This document shows positions 12,501-25,111 of a DNA stretch of 64,000 nucleotides, one piece after another. The notes under the pieces are model-generated. The model was not told where the DNA came from and searched no databases. It was given only the letters and a program-made list of their open reading frames with translations. Position numbers and translations under genes: made by a program. The stretch spans positions 48,328,859 through 48,392,858 of the forward strand of contig CM059575.1 of the NCBI GenBank assembly GCA_030386875.1. Reading direction: 5' to 3'. The DNA comes from Morinoia aosen. Taxonomy: Eukaryota > Arthropoda > Malacostraca > Amphipoda > Talitridae. Within the stretch, counting starts at the first letter, position 1. Each line of letters begins with the position of its first letter.

Positions 12501-15500
12501 ACGGAATTCATGTGCAGAAATTGCTTATCTAACTCAGTGAAAGTCATTGGGAAACTATCGATAAGTGAATTACATCTTCATTCGGAGGCAAAAATAACAA
12601 ATAAAAACCACCAATGTTCGATTAACAATTATCTTCCCAACTAATTTAACGTGAAAAATTATTTTCCTCCATTTTAAACGGCAACATTAGAAGAAGAGCG
12701 TGACTAGTTTAGATTTAAATACTTCTCTCTGTTTGCAATAAACCTGTTTCAGAAATAAACGCTAAATGCATTCGGAATATTCTTTTCAATGTTAAAACTT
12801 CTTCAGAAGTTTTCAGCTTATCAGTGTCTCACTGTTCCAATATACTAAGGACCAATTTTTAAAACATTAGATTGTATTGTCAATCTTGTCCTAGGCTCTG
12901 AGCACTGATAGAAATTAGGTGATAATCACCTAGATGATTGTTCAATTATCTCTACATGAAGGTGAAACACTCTTTAAATTTAAAAAAGTTTGTTATCACT
13001 GCTGGAAATAACCTTCATTAGAATAGTTTTACGCGTAACAAAGTTCACATATACACCTATAAATTGGTTTCACTTAGTTGCACAAATCAGTTGCAATTGT
13101 TGTTAATACTACTTCAACAATTATCTCGAACTTTTTATGAAATCGAACCAAATTCTCTTCCGAAATTGTTTAGGTTGTTGCGGCTAATATGATTTAATTA
13201 TCTGATATTTCACCGTATTGATCCAAGGAAGGCAGCACTTTTATTGAATCACAGGTACTCAAATGATAATAAAGGTTTCATCGCAAATTTAATTCAAATG
13301 ATCACGCATCAATAAAACGAAGATCTGAATGAGCAAATATAGTTATATATTAGAGTAAAACCTTAATAATTAAACGAAAATTTGTATAATTATTTTTTTT
13401 AAATTTATTTTTATTTAGAAGATGCAGGAAATACCGAAATTTCGCTATTGAAAAAAATAGGTTAGTTAGTAGTGAAAACCTTTACTTTTTCCCCATAATT
13501 ATTGAGATTTCCAGCACTCGTTTTTATTTTACTCTGTTTTAAATAAAGCACTGATTATCTCTTCCCCAAATCTAGCACTGCCTCCTCCAAGTTAAATAAC
13601 GCTTGCCAATAGTGAAACCAAGAAAGCTGAATACATTCTTATTTTCTGTCGTATCAGAAACAACGTTATTAATCTGATGTCCATACGCATATCACTGGAA
13701 ATCACTCCATATATCCTGAGATTTCCTAATCCCTGGTTAGCCCAGTTCCATGGAAATTCAACGATTTTTTCGGACAGAGCATGCCTTGAGTCATGAGCAT
13801 TGAGGACGTAGTAAGAGGGCACTAATTTGAGAGAAATGTGAAAAAATTGCAGATTTTTGTTCCAATATTATAATTTTTTCAACAAACAAAAACCCCAGTC
13901 AATAATTATCTACAAGTTATGAAGTTATAATAAATACAAAGTAAAGTCAGTGAAAAAGTTAATAACGATTTACATTCAGAAAAAAACCTGTGGTGACCAA
14001 AGGAACAACCAGCAGCTTCAGTTTCAATTAAGTTAGAGCTTGTCCTTGGGGTGCTCACGATCACTGTGGCACGGTTTCTTCAACTTTCTTTGACCAAGCT
14101 ATATCGATTCTCCGTAAAACAAGAACGAACGTGATCGTAACACTTCTCGGTCAATATAAATGATGAAGTAAAGCGAACTTTGGTAAGTCATCGATTGCTG
14201 TATCCCAATTTATATTTTACTTAATCCCTATTGAACAAGTCTGTCTGCAGGTAGCAGATTTGAGCTAGGATTATCCCTGAGGGGCTATTGAGGTCTTGGC
14301 TCAGAGGGATGGAGGCGATTTTAATTTTCTTGTTATGCATTGATTTACATATCTTCCTAATTATTGATTATTCTCTTTTCAGTGTTTGAAGTTCTTTCGT
14401 CGGTATAATTCTGCATTACATGATCGTCCAGGAAAAAAGGCCTTTTTTAGCCATCATCTCTGACACATTATGGTTACCACAGTATTCAATCAATTTACTT
14501 GAATAATTCCTGGTATTCTTGTGTTACTATACTTATATCCTTCATCAATTCGAGAAGAGTAATCGATTGTACGAATTATAACGAAAAGGGAAAATTTCGC
14601 ACAAACATTTTCATGACCGATTTTGGAACCTTTTCAGTTAAATTCTAGTTCACTAAGTTTGAATAATTCTAATTAAGGTGGGGGTACAGATAAGATGTTA
14701 GGTTACTCGGTGTACAAAATTATAAACTAAATTTACACAGAACTGCTAAGTGCTAAGGCATAACCCTCGATCTGCCAATGCTCCCCTGTATGTAAAAGAA
14801 ATGGAAAATGAAAGCATACTTCAAATTGCAATGTTTATTGCGTGTACTACGCCTTTATTTTTTCTTGCTCACATTGAAATTATTTAAGTTCACTGATCAA
14901 AATCGCCCCGTACATTTCAAATTTATATTCTTGCTACAACAGGTCTGAATTGATCAGTCTGTTAGAGTTGAGAGTTATATACTGATGAGCCGATGCTTTA
15001 GATAATTTCTAAATATTTAGAAAAAAAGTAATATATCTGAAAAGACCATGACCCAGAAATATCTAAGATTACAAGAAAAATCAATTATCAGGGCTTTGAT
15101 ATACCAATTTGTAAGCTAAGATTATGAAAAACGAATTGGTTCCAGTACCATTTGCGAATATAATGTATATTAGCGAGAGAAAGAGAATGCACAACAAAAA
15201 GAAATAGAAGAGTCTCCCGCCTAGTTATATGCGCATACTGATAGATTTTTTTTCAAATGTCGATGGATACTAACATGCGGAGGTTGGAAAACTTTGAGGC
15301 TGGGTCCGCAGTTCTTGAGTGACAGCTTTTAAAACTTAGTCCTTAGTGAAAGAGCGTTCCCTATTGGGGGAGTTGAGTGGTCAGATTAGATTACTGTCTT
15401 TGCGAATGGAAACACCTCCTTGCTGTGCGCTCCTAGCGAATTTTTGGAGTGCAGTGCGCCAAAACCTAAGACAGCTCGCACTGCCACGCGTATATTGATG

Positions 15501-15689
15501 CTCTACAGCATAGCATCACGGGGAACGTCCGGCCACAATCAAGGAAATGGCTGTCACGTTTCTTGTATGGGATCTAAATCTTGGAAATTTGGCATACGTA
15601 TGTATTTCTTAAATAAATACGGGACGTATACCCAGACTTTTTCCCATTTTATAAATAAATACTAATATAATGGGAAAAAAAGAGGTATT
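6561..15689. other. 9-kb non-coding block, nothing recognised
   Basis: Open frames reach only about 76 codons, overlap in several frames and show no family motif. I saw no long inverted repeats, no splice-consistent exon chain and no RNA gene. It may hold introns or distal regulatory sequence of a gene outside the window, or heavily decayed transposons. Confidence 0.5.
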
Positions 15690-16000
15690 TTCAGAAGCTA
15701 TCTTTTCCGAAAGTTTTTATCGTAGAACAATGATTTAGGTATCACTGAATGCGCAATCAAATGCAGCGTAGCTGGACGTGGGTTTGTTTTAGAACTCACG
15801 ATAGTTTATTTTTCATGAAATTTCAAGAAATTTTTTGAAAAGTCAAGCATTTTTCCGTAGACTTCTCTATGTGACTAAAAAATGCCATAAATTATAAACC
15901 GAACCCACGCCCAGCTATGCAGCAACTTTTTGCGCATTCAATGAGACCTAAATCATTGATCTACGATAATAACTTTCGAAGGAGATAGCTTTTGAAACAG
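15690..16000. mobile_element. 311-bp hairpin (MITE-like) element
   Basis: The left arm begins TTCAGAAGCTATCTTTTCCG and the right arm ends GGAGATAGCTTTTGAAACAG. The arms pair over about 100 bp, sharing ATCGTAGA.CAATGATTTAGGT, GAATGCGCAA and CTGG.CGTGGGTT on opposite strands. The interior is AT-rich and non-coding. The structure fits a nonautonomous DNA transposon; I could not define a target duplication. Confidence 0.7.
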
Positions 16001-16169
16001 TTCATCTTCAAATGTTCAGGAAGCGCATTTTTCTAATTTTTTTACTTTTTATTTGCAGGCTATATTGCCTGGAAAAATAGACGCAGTTGACGTTCAGAAA
16101 GCCATCAGAAGATATGAATATCATTTCTTGTACGTTTGTTGGTTGTTCCTTGAAAGAACCGGTAGTATG

Positions 16170-16690
16170 ATCACCGCTCCAGGAGTGCACGCTGCGGCGC
16201 CCTCCTCGACGCGCTCCTCCCATTCCTCCTTCGTTTTCCCCTCTAACAGAGCAAAGAACGTTGTATAGCTTTGCTAGATTGTAGACTAAGGAGTTCTGTG
16301 TCGAATAGACCAACAAATCAAAATCTAGATATTTCTGGTTCGTGTAAAATGCGGACTGTCTGACGCTAGCAGCTGCATTCGAATCCACCCCTTCTTTCCC
16401 TCGTTTCCTTTTCTCACGCAGCACAGAACGTTCTGAACCTTCGTTAGCTTGTAAGCTAAAGACTTCTGTATTAAATAGAACAACATAATCCACCAAAATA
16501 AGAATTTTTAGGGGCGTGGCACATGTACTTGCTGGTCAGTGCTGGCTGCTAATTGCCCCCCCCCCTTCCCAACCCCATTGCCCCCCTTACGATGCTCAGA
16601 TCGTTCTACAAATTTGACAGCTTGTGAAGTGGGCATATCTCTAGCGAATAAAGCATTAACAAGAAAACCAGGAATTTTCCTGGATTCTGA
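16170..16690. repeat. Degenerate direct repeat, unit about 190 bp
   Basis: Two diverged units are clear. One runs from 16200 with CAAAGAACGTT, TAGACTAAGGAGTTCTGT and GAATAGACCAACA. The other, from 16385, has CACAGAACGTT, AAGCTAAAGACTTCTGT and AAATAGAACAACA. A third, weaker unit starts near 16590 (GATCGTTCTAC). Each begins with a C-rich tract. The longest minus-strand open frame here (162 codons, 16008-16496) runs through two units and itself looks duplicated, so I do not call it a gene. Confidence 0.6.
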
Positions 16691-17514
16691 GTAGACGTCC
16701 CCATTCAGCAGTCTCCCTTTCTTTGATGCACGAATAAAAAGTTATTTTCATTTTTCAAATTGGACATGGATTTATTGGCGAGAAAGACTTCTTATCTTCC
16801 CTCAATGCTTGATTTTTATCTTTTCCATGCGGGCTCCTAAGAACGTCAGATGTATGTATGTGCGGGCCAAATGCACTGAGAAACATTACTTCCTCGGTAA
16901 ACTTTTTGTTGAAACTTTTCGGTATTCTCCTGAGAAAATATTCTGCGAGTGGTTACGTTACAAGAAAATAACTTACGAAACAGGTAATTTCCTGAAGGAA
17001 TATTTTTTTTACTTTAAATTTTAAAAAGCTTTATGAATTGAAGTTAATATTCATGAGATTTAATTTCCTAAATGATTTTGCTGAAGAAATTCAATCTTAT
17101 CGCAGTGAAAATGTTTTTCCAAAATAGATTGCGATGATTTATTCTCCCTCGTTGAAACCTACACATCTGAAATAAAGAATTCACGATTTATTTGAAAATT
17201 TTGAGCTCATTTTATTTTATGTGAAATTGAGTGGAATATGGTAAAAACTTATTATATATACAGTTATGTATCCCGTGACGTTCTAATTTATTAATCCTAA
17301 TTTTGTACATCCCAAGCTAATGCAATTTAAGGTCAATAATTCTTGTGCATAATAAGGCGAACCTGTTGTGACATGGTTAGACTAGTATCTATATTTTTTC
17401 AAAATGCGCAATTTCATTCCAGATGAGTAGATACACGTATATTGATATTCAACCGTACAAAACTATATATATTAGCTGCTGAAGGAACCGATCTATCATG
17501 TGGATTGGTGAGGA
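16691..17514. other. Non-coding, nothing recognised
   Basis: Only a 71-codon frame without motifs. It may hold the decayed 5' end of the Tc1-like element that follows; no inverted repeat was found to confirm this. Confidence 0.45.
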
Positions 17515-18430
17515 TCTGATAAAAGCTGAGAAGGTTATCGTGAAATTGGCTAAAGAATAAACAGTAAAAGGATACTTAGCCCATCCATCAAGGAGGATAA
17601 CGTATTCTGATGATGTTATGAAGTCTATCAGTGACCGTGATCTACGTTATATAAAAAGGCAACTGTTCCGAAAGCCTTGTTTTACATCCAAAATACTCTT
17701 TTGCAAGCAATTGTTACGTCTTTTTCCAAATTCACGAAATGTAGGTTACTCTATATGGGGAAGAACGACATGCTCGAAAAACGATCTCCCTGGACGCCAC
17801 TACGGGTGTTATTGCGGTTAGAATGGGCTGAAACGTCCATGACGACGAACGTGAAGCGAGGGACATTCGCACATGAGGCGAGAGCAACTCGAGACGGGCC
17901 TAGCTGCCGGTTATGGGAGAGGTTGGGTTAGAAATAATGACGAGCGTCGTTATCGCTTTCGTCGCCAAGAGGGAAGAGGAGGTACTATAATGATTTTGGC
18001 AAGAATAGTTGTCAATGGAATGACTGGACCGTTTATAGCACCGGAAAGAGTAACTGCTAGCCCCTGTTGAATGACGTTGTTGAATGACGGGTCTCTGCAG
18101 AGGCGCAAAAGGCTCATGTTTCAGCATGATAACGCGACGTCTAATAATTCTGCAAAGAACACTCTAGGTTTATTAGTCACTCTCTGGTTCGTTGCAAGGG
18201 TTTAAATGGTCAGCTTACCTTCAAGAATTAAACGCAATCAAGAACTTGTGAATTACAAGGACGGTAGGAACAACACTTCGAAAAAAAGATTTGTGGGGCG
18301 CTATTCAGGTGTCTTCTTGCAATGTGACCCGCGATAAAATAACAAAATTAACTGATCGTGCTCATCGCCGATTGGTAAAGGTTCTTGAGGCGCATGGTTT
18401 TTTGTGCAATATCGGGTATTTATTTTGTTC
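17515..18430 (+). pseudogene. Tc1-like (Tc1/mariner) transposase pseudogene
   Basis: Pieces in all three frames follow a Tc1-type transposase in order. Near 17620-17670 is SDRDLRYIKRQLFRKP, the N-terminal DNA-binding region. At 17985-18045 is GGTIMILARIVVNGMTGPF, matching the family's G-x-x-M-x-W-G...NG-x-GPL block. At 18115-18150 is FQHDNATSNNSAKNTLGLL, the HDNA(T/P) block with the second catalytic Asp. At 18275-18400 is a C-terminal stretch LWGAIQVSSCNVTRDKITKL. The tryptophan of the MVWG motif is lost, and stops and frameshifts are frequent, so it cannot be active. Terminal repeats were not located. Confidence 0.8.
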
Positions 18431-21400
18431 GCTGCAGGATCTACCATAATTTGTTTCATGTTAATCGAACATTATGCAACCATATGTACTCACGTTCGGC
18501 AATACCTTCTGCTGGAAATCTCTTCTTTTTCACGTAAGCGTTAAAATTACGGAATAGCTCAATCTCTCATGTATGGATCATAAGTGATTAAGCTAACCCT
18601 CGCATATATTGAATAGCGGTAAACAAAGTTTAGAATCAATAAAACAGTTGTACGCTAGAAAATATGCTCCGCATCTAACCAGAAAAACAGCTTTTAAATT
18701 CGATGCATAGTTAGCAAGTTGTTTCCATTTAAACATAGGGTTGTTTTTTGTGTAAATATAAGTGCATACACATTATTTTGAACAATACAGCGATCGAAAA
18801 TTTAAGGACGTGATATAAATTTCATTCTTAAACCTGTTATAGATATGTAGATATCGATAGTACGTATGCATAGCCACTACTCGTAGGACTGGATTATTTT
18901 TTGGATCAAAAGGGTGTGATTGCTAACGAAAATTTGCAGCCGAATTTCACAAAAAAATTGGGAAATTCGGCGTAGATGCTGCTGGCTTCTCCTACAACCG
19001 ATGACTGCAGAAAAGTTCGCTGTCGATTACCTCACTCCCGACTGGCGAAAACTTCGTCAGGAGTATCTCTAGTAATAATTTCTGACTGGGAATAAAGTGA
19101 ATAAGATTACTGAATACCAGTTACCATTTTTTCAGTTTGATTTCAAATTTCTCTCTGTGTTTGAAATGACAATTTTCAGAAACTACGATAGACGAACGCA
19201 ACCTTGCTGCCAGGCAATAGTTTACGGTTTCCACTTATAGCGTGTTGTTTACATCGAACGTAATGAGTTTCCGTCTTCTCAATTATCACTCACGCTCGAA
19301 CCAGTGTTTCCACGTTTTACAGTATTTACTCAGCATTTTTTAAGGTGGGTGATCGAACAATGTATTTTTTCCATTTTCTGTAGCAAGGGTTTCAAAATCT
19401 TATGCACATTAATAATTATACTAATCTCGAATGTTTTCATTGCGAGAGTCTCTTGAAAATACGATGGTCTAGAGTTAAAATATTATATTGAAGGCTGTCA
19501 TTTTTATTTAACAGACACTATAGTGGACGTTATGTTTTGTTTTACCTCACTTACAGGATTTGTACAAACTCGGCTGATAGTGCATTATAATTGTTGCACA
19601 ATTAAGTTTACGAGATGATAGTCTTCATTGCAAGTGGTTTTATACAAACGCTACTTGTGAAGTGCTGACGCTCTCCGGTGAAAGTGCAAGTGTAAGACAG
19701 CTGAAATGATTTCTGCGAGAGGGTTTTTAGTTCGGTTACTGGTTAATATTGCTCACAGATGAAACACAAACTCGTACCTGAATCATTTTCGTCAAAGGTT
19801 CAGCGAATTTGAAAATTATTGCAAGTACTCACGTTAACTTCTCTTGATCTATAGCGCAAATTTTCCAAAATCTTCAAAAGCAAATCAATACAAGTTGGGA
19901 GGTTCGTATTGAGCATTGCATAAAATGAGTAATTCATTTAGTACAAAAACATAAACTATGAATATATTCCTGGATTGAAACCAACCTGAAGACTACGCCA
20001 ATGTACTCGCCTCCTGAACAATAGTATTTCACCAACATTATGAACGATGTGTTCCTTTTCGTTGAGCCAAGAGTGGGTGTGAAAACATTCATGTTAAAGT
20101 AGAAAGATATTCCGGGCCACTCTCATACGATAAATTAACGAACAGTTTAATTCAAACGTATTTTTCCAGAGTTTTTACTACGGTCGAAGATTCATGGCCT
20201 GCACATTAATTTCGAGAAACAACTACGGTCATTGCTGTTTTTAAACTGCGAAGTTAGGGTCTTAACGGCCTCGATTGGTGCAGCTCGCTACAACTGTCCA
20301 AAAAGCTTAGGAGGCATCTTGAAGAGAAGAAATGTGAATTGAGGAGTGGACAGAGACTGAATCTCAATCCGATAAGCGTGAGGTCGGTGGGACGAGACAC
20401 GAGGAGGAGCTATTCCCAATCCGAATTTTTCCGTCGGCGAACCGGTATTTATTATCGATTTCCATCGTTTATCGTAAGATTTCCGACAGTAAGTAAATTA
20501 CTGGTGATCACCGGTAATTTAAGACGATATAAATGCCCACCGACAATGATGACCGTTATCTACCGTCGATTTTTGACGGTCATTTCGACCATAGAAAAAC
20601 GCTGGTAAAAATACGATCGTTTTTACGCTATATTTTATAATTTTAAATTAACGGTAATGCTGGATGGCACAAGCCTAAGTTTAATTGATGAAAAGTTACA
20701 CAATATTATGTGATGTATTTTTAAGTCAAATATAATTTAACTTATCCTTTACATGCAACAGTCTGACCCTCAATTCTTCCAACATGAGAGTCAAAATCTT
20801 AAGTTCAAAATTAAGATATTGCAGGAGCAAATTTACATATTTCGCTATTTTTATACGTTCTAATTTTTAAGACGTTGGAATATGAAGTTCATTTTTTCTA
20901 ATTTAAGCTTCAAATGTTGAGCATTTGACATGAAATATCTGAATTTTAGCGTTTGATAATTTCTTTGGAAATAAAAGGATGAATTTTAATAATACAGCAC
21001 GATTATTGTGAAAATATTGAATAGGTGCATTTCATTTAAATAGATTATTTATATTTAAAGGAAAAATCCTGGATGTATAAAATGCATAATTATATTTAGA
21101 TGTCAACTGACAAAATGTACTTCTGACTTTATTCAATATTTAACTCACGCTTCAAAACGTTTCAAAGGATATTAAAGGTTCCAGTTCTTTAAAACGTGAC
21201 CGTTTCGATGAGTTGGAATATCAGTGTTAAGTTCTTTTATACGGTTGAAGAGAACGCGATCTTAAACCAAAAGGACTTATTTTTAAATACATCAATTTTA
21301 TGTGAATTTGTTAAGTTTTACATGTTCAAAAGATGAACGACCTATAACCCTATATACATTCACAGCATCAATTAATGAGAATGTTTTAAAAGTTGTTAAT

Positions 21401-23048
21401 TTTTTCTAATGAAAATATTTCTTTCTCAAATCAGAGAAAAAATACGAGAAAAATTACTCGAACCTTCGCGTACAGAACACGAAGTTCCGAACGTTTATGT
21501 AGGCTCGAGTTCGAAAATTGTGCAAATATTTGCAACTCTAGCTATAAAATAGCTAGATCCAGATAGGTTTCGTTCCATCTAGATATCGACTTGGGTATTC
21601 TTGCTACTAGCTGTAAATCTAGATAGCGTAAAAATATCCTAGATAGTTTCTAGCTAAAAACATCAAAAATGAGTTCGGAGCTGAAATACGTTAAATTTGA
21701 CATCAGTTGAGACAATATATTCCATGTTTGAAAGGTGTTCAAGCGTTGTTTGAGTGTCGATTGTTCCTCGTTCAGTTCAGTCACGTGAGTCTGTGTGAGA
21801 GATTCAGTTTCCGCGAGAAGTTAGTTGTACTTGGGATTAGTCGGGACTCGGTACTCGGAAACATAAGTGATCAGTTTCTCAGTTATCAAATTGTGTGTAT
21901 ACTCGTTTGTGATACTGTGACTCCCTTGAAAATAATGAAATTTAGCCCGTCACAGTATTTAAGCTACGGAAATCTGATCAAACTGTGTATGTTTTAGCTG
22001 TGAAAGTATAGAAATTTCGTAACTATTCATGCTGCATAGCTTTCACTTGCTGACCGTGTGTGACTCATCGGGAATTCAAATTGGTAAATTCAGTTAACGG
22101 GCCTGATTAAACGCTGTAATTCCACAGTTAGCTACTAATTAACTAGGTATGAATAGGCTCTTTATTTGATTATATTTTATATTTCATGATTTATGACCTT
22201 CGTTTTTAAGATAAAATACGTATTATTGAAAAGTATTTTTATTGCATCAAGAAATGAAGTCGAAATCATGAAATAGCTCAGCTGGTAACATGAATGACTA
22301 ACAAGTAGCATGCTATTTGACTTAGTTGCTCGAGTTGGAGCAGTGTTGTGTAACAAATAACTCATTCTCTAGGTTTGAAAATAGTATCTTGAACTGTGAA
22401 AGATTTGATTCTCATTAATTACAAATTTATGCAATACATGACAGAACTAAGATCTAACTCCCGAATACTATTGTTGGTATTTGAATATTTTTTAATTGCT
22501 TCACTGCTGATGTAAGATTTCAAAAATTGATTGAACGGTTTTAATGCTCACCTTTGTGCATTCACATGAGAAATGGATAGGTGTTATAAAGATTTATGTA
22601 TCCATTACAAATAAGACATGACTGTACCATGTTTAACTGTGTACAGTCATGAACAAGGATTTCTGAATATAACAGCTGACTGATGCTAACAAAATCCCAG
22701 TTTGACCAAAAATTATAGTAAAATATCATTTTACACTCATGTTCAATTGTGTTGAGGGGTAATTTCTGAAAATTTAGTTAACTTATCCCTACCAATTTAA
22801 ATAATGTTTGCTTTCAACTTAGTAGAGTAAATTGTTTATGGGATGAAAATGTACTTAAATATGTATGTATAACATTTCAAAATATCAATCTACAATCTGT
22901 CTCTGAAAGATGCTGTCCAGGAAATGAGAAGCATTCAACTCTCATACATTGGATACTATGGCAATGTTTCTCTTTGGATCCTATTATTCGTATAATGTTG
23001 GTATAGAAATTTTTTGATTGGTTTCAGTTCAAAAGTAAAATTTGTTGA
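18431..23048. other. Non-coding, scattered small repeats
   Basis: No gene recognised. It contains AATTTCTGACTGGG (19077-19090), which also occurs at 34487-34500. A CCGGTAATTTA-containing patch at 20400-20600 resembles 34230-34500. A CTAGATA-rich patch lies at 21540-21660. Open frames of 89-96 codons at 20339 and 21707 show no motifs. Confidence 0.45.
20400..20600. repeat. Possible hairpin-type repeat rich in ACCGGTAATT
   Basis: A dense patch of CCGGTA, CCGTCG and GACGGT motifs, with the self-complementary ACTGGTGATCACCGGTAA at 20500-20517. It shares CCGGTAATTTA and the general motif set with 34230-34500, suggesting an old common nonautonomous element. The boundaries are guesses. Confidence 0.3.
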
Positions 23049-23573
23049 TCAATTTCCGGTAAATCTGAAGGATATGTCAGTTACCGATTTTGTAAATTTC
23101 GATGCCTTAGCATAGTTAATTAGATCGAAATAAACAAGTTCGCAAAGGAGGGCTAGGTACGCTTGGCGTTTCTTTATATTTATCACGATGTCTCTAGTAA
23201 TCCAGGGCTTTTGTTTATTTTTCGGTGTAACTGTACGAGTTACAATTGGGCAACACTGGTTGTATGCGTTCATTATAGTTTCAGTCAACTTTACTACTGA
23301 TTCATCAATGCTCCTTGCATTATTTTTTTGTTGGGTGATGTGCAATGTTGGCATTAAATCTTCTAGAACGGTGCGCATTTCTTCTAAATTTGATTCGTTT
23401 ATTTTACGATATGAGTAAGTTTCAGCCCGTGCTTTGGTGCACGCAAGATAGACATTTTTCTTAATAAGAAAAACTGGAAAATGATCTGATAAGTCAGAAG
23501 TAATTATTCCAGCAAGAAAAGATAGACATTGAAATTTATTCCAGATATGTGAGAGGAACCAGTTACCAAACAA
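23049..23573 (-). pseudogene. LINE (non-LTR retrotransposon) ORF2 fragment
   Basis: A 174-codon open frame contains IITSDLSDHFPVFL, the end of an apurinic-type endonuclease domain (SDH-x-P motif with its catalytic His). This is followed by a linker and by KNKQKPWITRDIVINIKKRQ, the usual W-(I/F)-(T/D) linker block before the reverse transcriptase of Jockey-type and related LINEs. The upstream endonuclease motifs and all of the reverse transcriptase are absent. It is a short internal fragment that happens to have stayed open. The first 20 or so residues do not look like the family, so the homologous part probably starts near 23510. Confidence 0.8.
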
Positions 23574-24438
23574 AAAATGATTAAGTTTATAGGACCTGGT
23601 TTTAACCGTGTGGTAACATAATTCCTATTTTGATTTAATCACTGCGTTTAAGCACTGTGTATTTATGAAAAAACTATTGGTAAATGTTAATTGACTCCAG
23701 AAATATTATTTGAGAAAAATGTTATGAAATATTCTCACATTATGACTCATATGTACGGATAGACACTTTCTGTTGAACTTTTGCTATCTTGACTCTACAA
23801 ATCTACAATATCAAAGGAGAGCTTGAGTTTGATGATTGTAAAATGAGTTCATGTAGGAGATTGTTCTCACTCTAATGATAACAGACATGAATTAGTTTTT
23901 CATACTTGCCCAAGCAAACTTGTTTGACTTCAAACTTTGTGTGTACAATAAATTGATCTCAGAGTCGTCCAGTAATGCAAATGAAAGCTTAGTCAGAGAT
24001 ATCCCTCTAGATTTGCTTGAGTTCTGAACCTAAAGATAGAAGTTCATTTCATAGCAATTCTTCCAATGATGCTTCTATTAGTACTTCATATTAAATATTA
24101 ATTCAGGTTTGCACGACCTATCCTGGTGAATTGTGAAGTATTTAGACCTTATTAAGTGAAAGCTAATGCAATACTCATTAGGCAAACCTTTCATTCCAAT
24201 AATTTTAGTATTTGAATTGCTATGATGGCTCAGTGTAAAAAAAACTTCAAAATGATTTTTCTTCTGATTAAAATTATTATCATTATTGTTCAAAACAGGA
24301 AATTGCTTTCCAGGAATATTTTTGTTTGTGAAATATATAAGTTCAAATTCCTTACAATTATAAAGACAGACATAAAACTTATTATAGATATGACATCAAA
24401 AATTTTAGGTTCCAACTACGGTCAATAAGAAGGATTAA
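23574..24438. other. Non-coding, nothing recognised
   Basis: AT-rich sequence between the LINE fragment and the TTAA-flanked element. It has two overlapping frames of about 70 codons without motifs. Confidence 0.5.
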
Positions 24439-24911
24439 GGGGGACAACAAACTAAATTTTAATATGTGGACAGATTGCTCAGAAATATGCCCAGCTTATG
24501 TAATTTTTTAAAAGAATAACATTTTGCTCTATGTAAATTTCGTGATTTTGGCCATAGTTTTTGAGAAAATGAGAAATATTTTTCATAATATATGGGATTT
24601 TTTTGGACACTTCATAGGAATGGAAGTCTGAGTTTTAATATTCTAGAACAAAAACTAAGACAGTTTTAGAATCTTTGTAACATTGCTAGCAAAGTTACAA
24701 AACTGTTTTTTTCATTTTCCTTTCGTTTTCTGATGAAATGTTGGTCAAAAATTCACGGTTTTTTACCCTCACTATCTATCTTGAAACCCCTCTTTCGGGG
24801 GCTGTAGTACCCGTAACCCCAATAAATTTTAGGACACAACAGCCCCTTCGACTTAATGAACCTTTCTCAGCCAAATTTAAAATTTTTGATCAAATCACTC
24901 AGTTGTCCCCC
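24439..24911. mobile_element. TTAA-flanked nonautonomous element, 473 bp
   Basis: It starts GGGGGACAAC right after TTAA (24435-24438) and ends GTTGTCCCCC followed by TCAA, a one-base variant of TTAA. It therefore has 10-bp terminal inverted repeats and a tetranucleotide target typical of piggyBac and Kolobok superfamilies. Inside, at 24659, is a copy of the GACAGTTTTAGAATC motif shared with the other TTAA-flanked elements. It has no coding capacity. Confidence 0.75.
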
Positions 24912-25111
24912 TCAAGTTATTAAGAACTTTTTCAAACATGTGGTAACACTACAAGTTCTATTGTGATTTACTTTAACTGTGTATTTTGATATGAGATGTA
25001 GAGTTTTTGAATCAAACTGATGAACACAAGCAGAATCATTGCCTGTAAAATGATTCAATGTGAATATTTTTTTAACCCTCAGTCATTCAGCTTGAAATTC
25101 ACTTTCAGGAA

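Noticed and set aside
16008-16496. 162-codon minus-strand open frame
   Set aside because: It runs through two units of a degenerate repeat, its translation is internally duplicated, and no domain or splice context supports it.
23188-23418. 76-codon plus-strand frame
   Set aside because: Antisense shadow of the LINE ORF2 fragment, which carries the SDHFP and W-I-T motifs.
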